32,632 nt of DNA. It comes from Chara braunii (lineage: Eukaryota; Streptophyta; Charophyceae; Charales; Characeae). The DNA is taken from NCBI GenBank assembly GCA_003427395.1, contig BFEA01000090.1:3635606-3668237 (forward strand). The letters run 5' to 3'. The stretch's first letter is position 1, and every line of letters begins with the position of its first letter. A program made the translations under genes and the position numbers. Below are positions 18,239 through 27,465 of the stretch, in pieces. The notes beneath the pieces are model-generated. The model was not told the origin of the DNA, made no database searches, and was given only the letters and a program-made list of their open reading frames with translations.

Positions 18239-18438
18239 ACATTTCATATTTTTTGAACGAAATTGAAACCTACTTATTTGGCCCAAAAAATATCACCTTT
18301 TATCTCCTGAGGGTCCATTTGGACTTAACTGAAGTTTCAGGTACATCCAAGGGGGACCCCACACAGCTAAAACGGTGACATTTTCAGGGCCAAATAAGTG
18401 GGTTGGGTTTTAATTTCGTTCAAAAAATATAAAATGTC
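18239..18438. mobile_element. 200-bp inverted-repeat (MITE-like) element
   Basis: The termini are acatttcatattttttgaa, then cgaaattgaaacc and a tacttatttggccc segment on the left. The right end is the inverted equivalent, beginning gggccaaataagtggg and ending cgttcaaaaaatataaaatgt. The inverted repeat extends about 45 bp at each end with small gaps. The 100-bp interior cannot encode a transposase. Family relation to 11788-12586 is shown by the shared terminal core and internal ctcctgagggt. The target duplication is not clear. Confidence 0.75.
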
Positions 18439-18524
18439 CGTTTTAACAAAATTATCGCTGTAACAGTTTTTCCCTTGATCCGCAACAAAGCTGAGAGGGC
18501 ACAACTGAAAGAGCTCACAGAACG

Positions 18525-18565
18525 AAAAAAAAAAAGAAAAAAAAAAAGAAAAAAGAAAAAAAAAA
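18525..18565 (+). mobile_element. Poly(A)-only retro-insertion with 18-bp target duplication
   Basis: An A-rich run of 41 bp with scattered G is flanked by exact 18-bp direct copies of gaaagagctcacagaacg at 18507-18524 and 18566-18583. This is what abortive target-primed reverse transcription leaves when only the tail is copied. Confidence 0.78.
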
Positions 18566-18757
18566 GAAAGAGCTCACAGAACGCGGGGTACTCCAAAATC
18601 AGATTAGATAGTCCTAAATTCCCTTCCAGTGGGTCCAACGGAAATATCCATCTGTGATTCTGTGAACTCATTCCTCCGCTGCACTGGGAAAAAAAAATGC
18701 AGATATATTCTGGAATCTGGGCCTTCTGGCCAAGCAACAAATAGAACAGGCAGTTAG

Positions 18758-18932
18758 TTAAACCACCAGTACTACTTCCTAAAGTAGTGCCCGTAAACAA
18801 GCCATGATTTTAGGAAACATACGGGCCACTACAGAAGCGCCCAAATTCATCCGAGTAGAAATGTTTCCACTCTTTTTTTCCTTTTTCCTGCGGCTGACAG
18901 CTGGGCCAACCCGGCCAAGTGCTGGTGGTGAA
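18758..18932. mobile_element. TTAA-flanked MITE-like element, copy 1
   Basis: It starts ttaaaccaccagtact and ends ggccaagtgctggtggtgaa, the inverted equivalent with a decayed last few bases. Its interior from about 18805 (gattttaggaaac) is shared, in inverted orientation, with 19293-19410. It is too short to encode protein. Confidence 0.65.
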
Positions 18933-19153
18933 GATAATCTCATGCTCATGCAACAAAGCAAGCCATGTGCGAACACATTCACCCAAAGGAGATGACACAA
19001 AGAAAAGGAAAAGGAAACAGGAAAAGAAGAAGAAAGGAAGAAGAACGAGAGTAGTAGAAGAAAGAAAAGAGAGTAGCGTAGTCCCCCGACTGCACCCTAG
19101 TTCCCTCCCCCCCAAAAAAAGCTCTGTTGGGCAAAAGGGAAAACCAAGTGCTG

Positions 19154-19171
19154 GTCCTTCGGGACATCCGT

Positions 19172-19203
<32 letters not shown>

Positions 19204-19247
19204 GGCCCCTGCGCACGGATGACACGCATAAATCCAGAAATGGTCCA
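19154..19247 (+). pseudogene. U6 spliceosomal snRNA retropseudogene
   Basis: It matches eukaryotic U6 almost end to end: 5' hairpin gtccttcgggacatcc, the ACAGAGA box in gatacagagaagattagc, catggcccctgcgc and atgacacgcataaat, then cagaaatggtcc. A genuine RNA polymerase III U6 gene would continue into a T run. Here an A-rich tail (19251-19277) follows, and direct repeats aaaaccaagtgctggt lie at 19140-19155 and 19274-19289. The tail and target duplication identify a LINE-mobilised copy. The duplicated target is itself the terminus of the TTAA-type MITE family. Confidence 0.9.
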
Positions 19248-19292
19248 CTAAAAAAAAAAAATAATAATAAAGAAAAACCAAGTGCTGGTGGT

Positions 19293-19410
19293 TTAAACCA
19301 CCAGTACTTGGCCCAGCTATCCGCCGCGGGAAAAAATAGAGTAGAAATGTTTCTAGTTGGATGAATTTGGGCGCTCCTGTAGTGGCCCGCACGTTTCCTA
19401 AAATCGCGTA
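19293..19410. mobile_element. TTAA-flanked MITE-like element, copy 2 (partial, inverted)
   Basis: It begins ttaaaccaccagtacttggc and is the reverse complement of copy 1 as far as cctaaaatcgcg. The opposite terminus is missing. Directly to its left, ccaagtgctggtggttt is the end of the same terminal repeat, giving a near-perfect palindrome at 19277-19312. Confidence 0.6.
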
Positions 19411-19470
19411 GGACAGGCCAAAGCTAACATCATCTCTCTGATTCTCTCCTGTTGGAGAACGAGTGCGAGA

Positions 19471-19590
19471 CTCATTAACTGCAGGGGTTGACGTTGACTC
19501 CTCACTCCCCCCTTCATAAAATATCTGAAACTCATTAACTGCAGGGGTTGACGTTGACTCCTCACTCCCCCCTTCATAAAATATCTGAAA
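19471..19590. repeat. Exact 60-bp tandem duplication
   Basis: Two head-to-tail copies, 19471-19530 and 19531-19590, begin ctcattaactgcaggggttg and are identical by eye. This implies a recent duplication. Confidence 0.95.
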
Positions 19591-19620
19591 CCGTCGACGC
19601 CGTCGTGCAGCTGGGGGCCG

Positions 19621-20165
19621 TTGTTATTCCTACACATGGAAACACATCACATCACTACTATGAAGCCAATGCGTCAGCAAATGGACAGTGTGAGTGTGAG
19701 TGTGCCATACCAACTGCCGCCCCCTCCACCTCCCCCTCCACCTCCCCCTGTTCCTCAGCCTGCAGGGCAGGTCTCCCCTCCCTTGAGGAGGCCTGAGGAC
19801 TGGGAGAAAAAGCTCGGCCACACGGACCTGGACATCAGAGCACTTAAACCACCAGTACTTGGCCCATACATCGGCCACGGGCCGTTGCCGTTGACACTAC
19901 GCAAAGTTTGGGCTTCGGGGTACCGGACCTCAATGGCTGGAAGCGCCAGCCAAAAAAAATTGAAACGGTACCCTGGCGCTTCGGCAAAAATTGGCGCGCA
20001 GGGGGATTCCAGGCTCGGCGACGATAGCTGGCCAAGTACTGGTGGTTTAATCAAGTTAATCTAAATGGAGTTGGGTCAAGCATCTCGAGTCCGGAGAAAC
20101 GTGATGCCATCTGGCGAATGTTAAAAGCAGAAGACACTGCAGGGAACTGGTTGGACATGATTTGT
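19621..20165 (+). other. Possible Pro-rich coding fragment interrupted by a MITE
   Basis: A frame from 19621 reads a run of 11 prolines after VPYQL, then a charged stretch (RRPEDWEKKLGHTDLD) before the MITE at 19844. After the MITE, another frame reads SSPEKRDAIWRMLKAEDTAG and NWLDMICV before a stop. Both bits look more protein-like than their surroundings, but no family is recognised and there is no continuous gene. The CCACCTCC run alone could create the proline stretch. Confidence 0.2.
19844..20050. mobile_element. TTAA-flanked MITE-like element, copy 3 (complete)
   Basis: This is the cleanest copy. The left end is ttaaaccaccagtacttggc and the right end is its exact inverse, gccaagtactggtggtttaa, with inverted repeats of about 21 bp and TTAA at both outer edges. 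Length is 207 bp including TTAA. TTAA target duplications are typical of piggyBac and Kolobok elements. The interior has no coding capacity and differs from copies 1 and 2. Confidence 0.78.
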
Positions 20166-20290
20166 GTACCGTAGAGCAAGAAAATCACCTCTCACACTCC
20201 TCTTCTCACAGGGCAAACCGGGCAAGGGAAAAATGGGTTTGGCCAAAAACATTCTTTTTCATCCCCTGTGGCATAAGTAGAGAGGGGCTA

Positions 20291-20292
<2 letters not shown>

Positions 20293-20321
<29 letters not shown>
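20293..20321. repeat. 29-bp T homopolymer
   Basis: An uninterrupted T run. It is probably the tail of a minus-strand retro-insertion, but no body or target duplication could be assigned. Confidence 0.8.
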
Positions 20322-20627
20322 CAAGGCCCTTTGTGCAAGACCTCTATCATGGTGGTGGTAAGAGAACCACCGGGACTACCTTACATTTTTATTATTTTCT
20401 TTTCTTTTCAAAGACGGGGGCCCGCTGCTAGAGAAGGTGATACCAGCAACCTTGAAGTTTGTGATCAGCCTGGGCCCGGACGCTCGAGTCTATTGGTGGG
20501 GGCTACCTTAGGCTTGGACCCCACAGGACAAAATGATCTCGAAAAAAGCGCGCCCCAAGTGCTTTTCCCCAATTGAAACCCACAGGCAAAAGTAAGGTCT
20601 TTGGAAACGCAAATTTACCTGCTGCGG

Positions 20628-20739
20628 AGAGGTACAGGGGACACTGGGCCCGTTTCCCAGCATCTTTGGTTTCAATCACTCATCATTATATGTCAAGGGA
20701 CGCTGGACCCGCTTTCCAGCAATTCTAATATATGGAAAC

Positions 20740-20770
<31 letters not shown>
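20628..20770 (+). mobile_element. SINE-like candidate ending in a 27-bp A tract
   Basis: A body of about 115 bp followed by A27 (20744-20770) is flanked by ctgctgcgg at 20619-20627 and 20771-20779, a possible 9-bp target duplication. The body holds two versions of a ggacgctgggcccgtttcc-agca motif (20637-20662 and 20697-20721). The second resembles the 3' region of LINE-C (32213-32237). No clear tRNA-type A and B boxes were found. Confidence 0.35.
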
Positions 20771-21198
20771 CTGCTGCGGGCTGTTGTCCGGGACCCGACT
20801 GCCTGGAAAATACACACTGGAAAAGTCAAAATTGGCATTTCTAGTACATGGTTTCCAGTCGGAAATGTGTCATTTTCCAGCATTTTTGCCGAAATTTTGT
20901 GCCACTTCCAGAGGGTGAAAGGGGGGGAGATACTCCGCGTTGAAAAATTCATAGCGCAGCCGCTGGTCCATTCAGTGTTCGGGTCCTGTCGAACCCCCAG
21001 GACCTGTCCGTTGGCCAGGCAGAGGGATATGCTGTTGTCCCTGTGACCCCAAAGAGCTGGCCACCCTTGCGAAATGGGTCTGCTGCCCTTCGATAAACGG
21101 ACATCCGCGAGGACTACGTCCAGGTCCCCCTCGAGTTTCTGGCCTTTCCAATCTAAAAAAAAAAGGCTTTTTCCAGCCTCCGCGGTGGGGTCCCCTCA

Positions 21199-21483
21199 TT
21201 TCGCAGGCAAACTCTTCCGGCGGCCTTTCCATAGAATCCGATATGGATATCCCAAAATCACCTTACTTTAAGTCGGAGAAAGAACCCATTATGGGCTACC
21301 ACCGCGGAAGAGTTTGCCTGCGAAAGAACCCATTATGGGCTACGTCCTGGTCCCCCTTCTCTTCATGAGTTTTCTAACACTTTTCCGGTGGGGTCCAGGC
21401 CTTACTTTAAGTCGGAGAAAGAACCCATTATGGGCTGCCGTACTTTAAGTTGGAGAAAGAATCGAATCGAATCCATTATGAAT
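21199..21483. repeat. Inverted and direct repeats around ctttaagtcggagaaagaac
   Basis: An inverted pair, ttcgcaggcaaactcttcc (about 21200) and ggaagagtttgcctgcgaa (about 21306), encloses 80 bp. The segment ttactttaagtcggagaaag plus aacccattatgggct recurs at 21263 and 21402, with partial copies near 21324 and 21442. No gene is evident. Confidence 0.7.
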
Positions 21484-21667
21484 GGAAAAGCATCAGAAAT
21501 TTCCAATCTGCTTAGACTCCACGGCTGCAGGGCTGCTGTGGCACATGATGCATTTCAGTTCAGAAATGGTCCGAAAAAAAAAAAGGGGGTAACTAGGGTC
21601 CAGTCACGATTTCAGTTTTAAATCCAGTTGAGGGCCTTGAGGCATCCCTCGAATACAACACATCCCC

Positions 21668-22054
21668 NNNNNNNNNNNNNNNNNNNNNNNNNNNNNNNNN
21701 NNNNNNNNNNNNNNNNNNNNNNNNNNNNNNNNNNNNNNNNNNNNNNNNNNNNNNNNNNNNNNNNNNNNNNNNNNNNNNNNNNNNNNNNNNNNNNNNNNNN
21801 NNNNNNNNNNNNNNNNNNNNNNNNNNNNNNNNNNNNNNNNNNNNNNNNNNNNNNNNNNNNNNNNNNNNNNNNNNNNNNNNNNNNNNNNNNNNNNNNNNNN
21901 NNNNNNNNNNNNNNNNNNNNNNNNNNNNNNNNNNNNNNNNNNNNNNNNNNNNNNNNNNNNNNNNNNNNNNNNNNNNNNNNNNNNNNNNNNNNNNNNNNNN
22001 NNNNNNNNNNNNNNNNNNNNNNNNNNNNNNNNNNNNNNNNNNNNNNNNNNNNNN
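21668..22054. other. Assembly gap (387 N)
   Basis: Unknown sequence. The 3' end of PLE-2 and its left target-site flank must lie here or at its right edge. Reading frames drawn across it are meaningless. Confidence 0.99.
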
Positions 22055-22641
22055 AGTGAAGTAGTATTCATGCGACATATCAAGCCATGAATAGATAATG
22101 GCGGTAAAAGAAGAGGGAAGAGAAGATGAAGAGAGGAGAAGAAGAAAGGAAAAGGAAAGGAAGACAGACAAAGAAGTTGCGTAGTCCCCTGAGCGCATCG
22201 GCTCGAAAAAATTTCAATGAAAGCCGACAAAGTAGTAAGATGGCGCAAGCGCCATGGCATGTGAGCACGGCTGGCGATTACCCTATATGTATTTCGACCG
22301 GTCCGCCAGTGTACCGGTCATCATCAGGGGTTGCGCTGATTAGGAACAGGTAATGAAAACTATATATAGTCCTATCGGTACGCTAGCCATCTAAGCATGC
22401 CTTCGAAGATACCAGAACTCTCCGATACTCAAGGGAAGAATACAGAAAACAGAAAACAGGGGCTCCATCAACCCCTGGAAGTACCGGAATCTTCGGTAAT
22501 AAAAAATAGACCCAGTTCGTGAAACAATGGACCCACTCAGTCCAGGCCCCAGCAATTTTAATATTAAAATTCGTGAGAGCCTTGTCAAAAATGTCCTGCG
22601 GAAACCCCCGCTTATGAAGCTCAACCTTCAGCGTGAATAGA
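22055..22641 (-). repeat. 3' pseudo-LTR of PLE-2
   Basis: Direct repeat of 27245-27836. It contains, in sense order, the RT C-terminus, the hammerhead-like motif, a palindrome atggcgcaagcgccat (about 22240) and a pyrimidine-rich tail. Confidence 0.9.
22271..22331 (-). ncRNA. Type I hammerhead-ribozyme-like motif, 3' pseudo-LTR
   Basis: The sense-strand order is stem I ACCC, core CUGAUGA, an extra U, and stem II GACCGGU with ACCGGUC around loop ACACUGGCGG. Then come GAAA, minimal stem III in UACAUAU, A, and stem I GGGU. The predicted cleavage triplet is AUA. Loop II CUGGCG is complementary to CGCCAG (22276-22271), which follows stem I after three nucleotides. Stem II sequence differs from PLE-1 yet pairs perfectly over 7 bp, which supports selection on structure. 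Confidence 0.62.
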
Positions 22642-25340
22642 TAAACGGCCTCTGTGGCTGGCAAATTGCCCATGTCATACGCCTTATGAAAGAATGATGC
22701 AATGACTGCCGTCTTCTGTTATTTACTGCAGAAGGAATAGATATTCTGCAAATTCTGAAAAACCAGCCCTTCCCCATTGAGAATACTCTCCTGATTCTTA
22801 TGCAGAGCCTGACAGTAGATCTTGACAGGTTTGGTCCCTACCAAGATGCGACATCCAAGATACAGCCATGACAGCCCGTCACTTGTGCTCTCCAGCACCA
22901 GGTGCTTGTCATAACATGAATCCTTGAACCTGGATAGTATCCGCGTTGCCTTCGCTTTTGACGAGGCGTTATTACCCTTGTATCGAATGAAGATAGACAC
23001 GTCGTCTGTAAGTCAACAACCTTTAACCAACTGGGCATCATTACCCAAACTTCGTAAAAAGGTGAACTCATTATGTACGCACATGAGACAGGCAAGAGCA
23101 GGGCTTGAGGATTTGCCCATAGGAATTCCCAACTCCTGCTTGAAGACAGAGCCCATAGCCATGGTGAACGTGTTCGACAAATCAAAGGCAACAAACTTTA
23201 TCAGCAGGGTGAAACTGACAGACTTATTACCCACCTCACTAACTGCCATCCTACATAACCTAACCCGTTTACTTCGATTCGGTATCATACATTTGTAGAA
23301 CCCTTGTTGCTCAAACATGCTCACCGCCCATTCTACCGCCAGCATGATTGCAGAATGCGGCAGTTGGCAGAACATCTCTTTTACATCGAAACTGCCAGCC
23401 AATAACTCATCCTCCTGTTGGATGCCTCTATTGACCATATTCAAGAAAGCAGGCAGTGTATGCGTGCTTAATAGATTGAAATGGCTATAGCGTGGCAGGC
23501 GCCTCAAAAACTCATTCACACAACAGGACACAATCCTGGAGGCTCGCCGGGACGGTTCAGACCAGGAGGGGCAGATGGGTCGCCATTTACAAATGTCCTT
23601 ATGTTTCGAGATTACGTACGATCTGCCTAACTTTCCTTTACCAAGCCATGGAGCCAATCTACTAAATTTCCCCGCCAAATACTTCTTCCTACAGTTATCC
23701 AACACCTCCTCCTCATTCTGTTCAACTAGCTGCAAACCCGGATTATTCGTAAACGGTTTCTGCATACCTTTTGCGTAAACAGTCGGACAACATGCATAAG
23801 TATCCCCCGCATTGTGGTCCAAAGGGCAAAGGACAAGCCCATCAAACTGTTTCTTGTATTCCCGTACGGTATTCTCCGCAATATATGCCCGCACACTACT
23901 TCCACCAAAACAGTCAGAGAAGAGAAAAGAATTCACATCAATTTTAATGCCGAAAAATAAAGACACGGAGGTGTTAATCTGATCACGAAGCTGATAAAGG
24001 TTGGATGAGTATTTAGGAGAGGCAATATCTTTAGAGTTATTGAGGAATGCAGGTAGAAAATCAACGTGACCAAAACGAAAAGAGACATGACCATTTTGCC
24101 GAGGGAACTTCCCATCAATCTTATTGCATGGACAGACAGGTTCCAAAACAACAGAAAAGTTACGGTAATTATGTATCAGATCCCCTACACTACGATTCCT
24201 GGTGTAAACCAGCCTAAAACAGCGGCCAACAATATCTAGATACGAGGAGGGAAAATCCAGATCCGCAATAATCTTCTTACACACACTCTTGATTCTATCT
24301 TTAAGTAAAGAATCGTCATACCTGATGCGGATAATCAGCCTAGCCGACAGGCACAGGGAAAACCTCTTACGACACTCGTTAGAAAGCATCTGTTTCAAAT
24401 TCGACTGAGAGCACTTCCGGCTAACTGTCCTAACAGCATCGTACAGTTTAATAAGGCCATCCAAACTGAAGTTCTTTAGTTCCTTCCTTGTAGATGGGAG
24501 AGCGAGGAGGCGGATCAGTGTGCTTTTTAGGGGGAGAGAGCGTGGACAGAACTGCGAGATAGAGTGAAAATAAATGCGGGTCCCGACTTTAAACCAGGAG
24601 CGACAGTGCTTCAGTAGGGACATAGGCAAGTCGGTGGAGGACACAGTACAAGTTCCGAATAGGCGGCGAATAAACTTCCATTTTTCTGCGAAAGAAGATC
24701 CGGACAGGATGGTGACCGAGAAGGGGGTATCGATACTGGACTCTATAGCATGTTTTAGAATTGAAACAAGACTAGATGTACGCTTATCTAGAGCAGAAGA
24801 GAATACAAAGGGATCATACTTAACCGGCGCATCCGTATGTGCAAGTAGCGAACCTGAAAGACTCTTCCTTCTCCTCAACCTTTCCTTCCTCCCCGGTCGA
24901 CACGATCTACTACCCTTCGACTTCCTGGCTACCGAGTTGAGCGCAGGGCTAACAAAATTAATAAAGAATTTTTCCAAACCAAGCAAATTCTTCTCCGAGG
25001 AAACACAAATGGGAATTGCAACGTAAGAATTAATACCTACCCTTCGCAACCATCTATAGAGCTTCCTATTCCCCCACGTTCTTCCCGATGGTAACGTAGT
25101 CCCCACATGCTCCTTCCATCTAATGTCAAGAGATCTCTTTGTACACCCAATATACACATGATGAAACCATGGTGAGACTAAAGCATAGACAACCGGACCC
25201 AAACAAGAAAGGAAATCGTAATTACCCTGTAACAGAGAAAGCAAAGAATCCCGAAACTTACCACACCATTTAATCCCTCCTTGGATAATTAGAAGAGTCA
25301 CCAAAATTCGATAAGCAATATCAAACTGATTGGAACGCAA
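22383..25340 (-). pseudogene. PLE-2 ORF2: GIY-YIG endonuclease plus Penelope-type RT, two nonsense codons
   Basis: One frame of 985 codons runs from MRSNQF to CLDG, interrupted by TGA (23013-23015) and TAA (22719-22721). GIY-YIG nuclease, residues about 48-135: VYALVSPWFHHVYIGCTKRS with the catalytic Arg in LDIRWKEH and Glu in SSEKNLLGLEKF. The linker has the CxC signature (EPVCPCNK). A conserved GDTYACCPTVYAKGM block follows. RT: KWRPICPSWSEPSRR, motif A GSFDVKEMFCQLP, motif B QELGIPMGKSSSPALACL, motif C LTDDVSIF and motif E region WLYLGCRI. The thumb (TLKVELHKRGFPQDIF) lies after the TAA. The TGA sits two codons before the catalytic Asp pair (TGA-Leu-Thr-Asp-Asp), at a position that is Cys (TGC) in PLE-1. 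CCHH nuclease residues typical of canonical PLEs were not seen. Confidence 0.87.
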
Positions 25341-25406
25341 CTCATCATGAAAATCTCGACACAGTTAGGTCAGCTCCCGTAGTCGCGACGCACTCAGGGA
25401 GTCCCC

Positions 25407-27032
25407 TCACTCCTCCCCGACCTCCTCAGTCGATGTCGCGTAGTGCTGATCCTGGTCATCGTCCTGTCCTTTTTCTCTCTCTTTGAGCCAAATTGAATCG
25501 GCGTAGTCGCAGCTAGCTCGGATTTCTGCCACATCCGCTTTGGCTTGATCCAACTTGATGTAGGTAATACCCTCATCGACACACGCTGTTTCCATATCCG
25601 CCTTCTTCGCCTGGCGGATCTCCTTAAGCCTCGTCTCACAGAAGCCTGCCATCTTTGCGACTTTCAGATTGTGAGCTACGTCCACAGAAGTACGAGCCTT
25701 CCTATTATCTCCACCTTTGTCTCCTCTGTCGTCGTCAGAACCCACATCCACCGCCTGAAAACTCGTTCTCAGGTTCCGCGGCATTGTTTTCCTTGCAGTC
25801 GTTCTATGTGTTGATATACGTATTCGTGATGCACCCATACGCGTCATCCGCTCCTTCAACATCTTAGCCTCCTTGAGCGCCATCTCCTTACTCTGTAGGG
25901 CAGCCTTGTACGCCTTCTGAAGGGCCTCGAGATCTTTAGGTGTATACATCGCCGTTGGAGAGGGATCAGCCCGTTGCTTGCCCCTTGCCGGTTCCTCTAG
26001 TGGACTGTTTCCCGTCACTTCTTCAACCGCCCACTTGCCCTTGATGTTGACGAATTCTTCACGGAGCTCGGAGACATCCTTCCTTAAATGCTTATTTTCC
26101 GATTTCAAAGCCGAAACCTCTGCATTCTTCTCCTTAAGGGCGGACCTGAAAACCCCCAACTCCTTGATCTGCAGTTGCAAAACCATAATCACATCCTTCC
26201 CTTCGCAAGCAGGTTTATCCTGTTCCTTCCTGCTCTTCAGCTCGGCAATCTCCTTGCGCAGTCTCTCCTCATCACTTTCTTGGTTTCTTTTCAGGAGCGC
26301 ATCCTTCTCCTTCCGCAAGGCTTCCAAATGCGATTCACTTGAATTATCCTGACTTTTTGCGCGCAATTCCTCCAGCTCCTTCCTCAGTTTCGCCACCTCA
26401 TTATCGTCATCCTCCGGAATGTCCACCTTTCTCCCCAGAGCTGATTCGCACACCGCCTTAACACTTGTTCGCACAATTCTGCCCAAACGAGCCTCCTGCT
26501 GCTCTCTATCCTTAGTAGCCTGTACTCTCTTCTCCTCCTCCGCTTGCAGCTTTTTCTTCTCTTCTTCAAGCACCAGCAGCTTAGCGTTTTCACGCGTACG
26601 TTGTTCCCGCTCCTCTACCTACTCCGATAGCAAGTTAAACATTCTATCCAGTTTAACATCCCGATCATACTCTCGATCCCAATCCTTGTTGCCTCCCGTC
26701 CAGGGTCTCGAGTATCTCTGACCATTGTTATTATAACTACCCCTATTATAACCTCCACCGTTATTGAAACTCCCGCCATCATTGAGACTTTCACCGTTCC
26801 CCCCATAATTCCTTCCCTGCGGTCCTTGATATGGGACGATCGCATTGGAGGTGCTCACCCCTTGCCCTAGCACTGCCAGAATACCATTTGAGCCGCTCCA
26901 GCTCGGGCCACCCGATCCTCCCTCTCGAATTCTTGCCGCCATCTCCGCTCCATGTGGCTGGTAACAAAATGGACACTCCCTAATGAAATGGCCTGGAAGC
27001 TTGCAAAAATGGCATATATTCCCATTGGCCAT
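25407..27032 (-). pseudogene. PLE-2 ORF1: CCHC knuckle, Gly/Asn-rich region, coiled coil; one internal TAG
   Basis: The start is MANGNICHF, chosen because the PLE-1 ORF1 starts at the same point before its knuckle; an upstream in-frame ATG exists at 27110. Knuckle: CHFCKLPGHFIREC. A Gly/Asn/Ser-rich stretch (GGSFNNGGGYNRGSYNNN) follows. At 26619-26621 a TAG follows MFNLLSE, and the same frame continues as VEEREQRTREN into a Glu/Lys/Leu coiled coil of about 250 residues. The C-terminus has METACVDEGITYIKLDQAKA and DVAEIRAS, matching the PLE-1 C-terminus, then an acidic tail. It is presumed to be an RNA-binding, self-associating partner of ORF2. The gap to the ORF2 ATG is 66 nt. Confidence 0.78.
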
Positions 27033-27465
27033 CCTTGAACCACCTGGGACTAACGCGTCCCCGTACACCAAGCAACATTCTATAATTGAACACCAAAACG
27101 GCAATAGCAAAGACAGAAGGATTAGATTGGAGGGGGATGGAGTGCAGCGGAGTGAGCGATGATGATGATGATGATGATGATGTTGGCGACGCAGTCACTC
27201 GAACAGGGTTAGCATCCCCCGCCGGTTCGCTGTGTGAATGTCACAGTGAAGTAGTATTCATGCGACATATCAAGCCATGAATAGATAATGGCGGTAAAAG
27301 AAGAGAAGGGGGAAGAGAAGATGAAGAGAGGAGAAGAAGAAAGGAAAAGGAAAGGTAGACAGACAAAGCAGTTGCGTAGTCCCCTGAGCGCATCGGCTCG
27401 AAAAAATTTCAATGAAAGCCGACAAAGTAGTAAGATGGCGCAAGCGCCATGGCATGTGAGCACGG

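Noticed and set aside
21540-21590. cagaaatggtcc followed by an A run, like the end of the U6 retrocopy
   Set aside because: Only 12 bases match U6 and the upstream sequence is unrelated, so chance or a very degraded copy.
22231-22260. Palindrome atggcgcaagcgccat as a terminator or origin
   Set aside because: Present in both pseudo-LTRs but with no T run or other signal; it could be an RNA hairpin, yet nothing supports a specific function.
22838-25340. GIY-YIG domain as a homing endonuclease of a group I intron, or the RT as a group II intron protein
   Set aside because: No intron core is seen. The RT blocks (GDTYACC, KWRPICPS, FDVKEMF), CxC linker, pseudo-LTRs and tandem structure fit a Penelope-like element.
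27160-27183. GAT microsatellite as the PLE-2 insertion target
   Set aside because: It lies inside the element, between the 5' pseudo-LTR and ORF1, about 60 bp from the repeat junction, so it is leader sequence rather than a flank.
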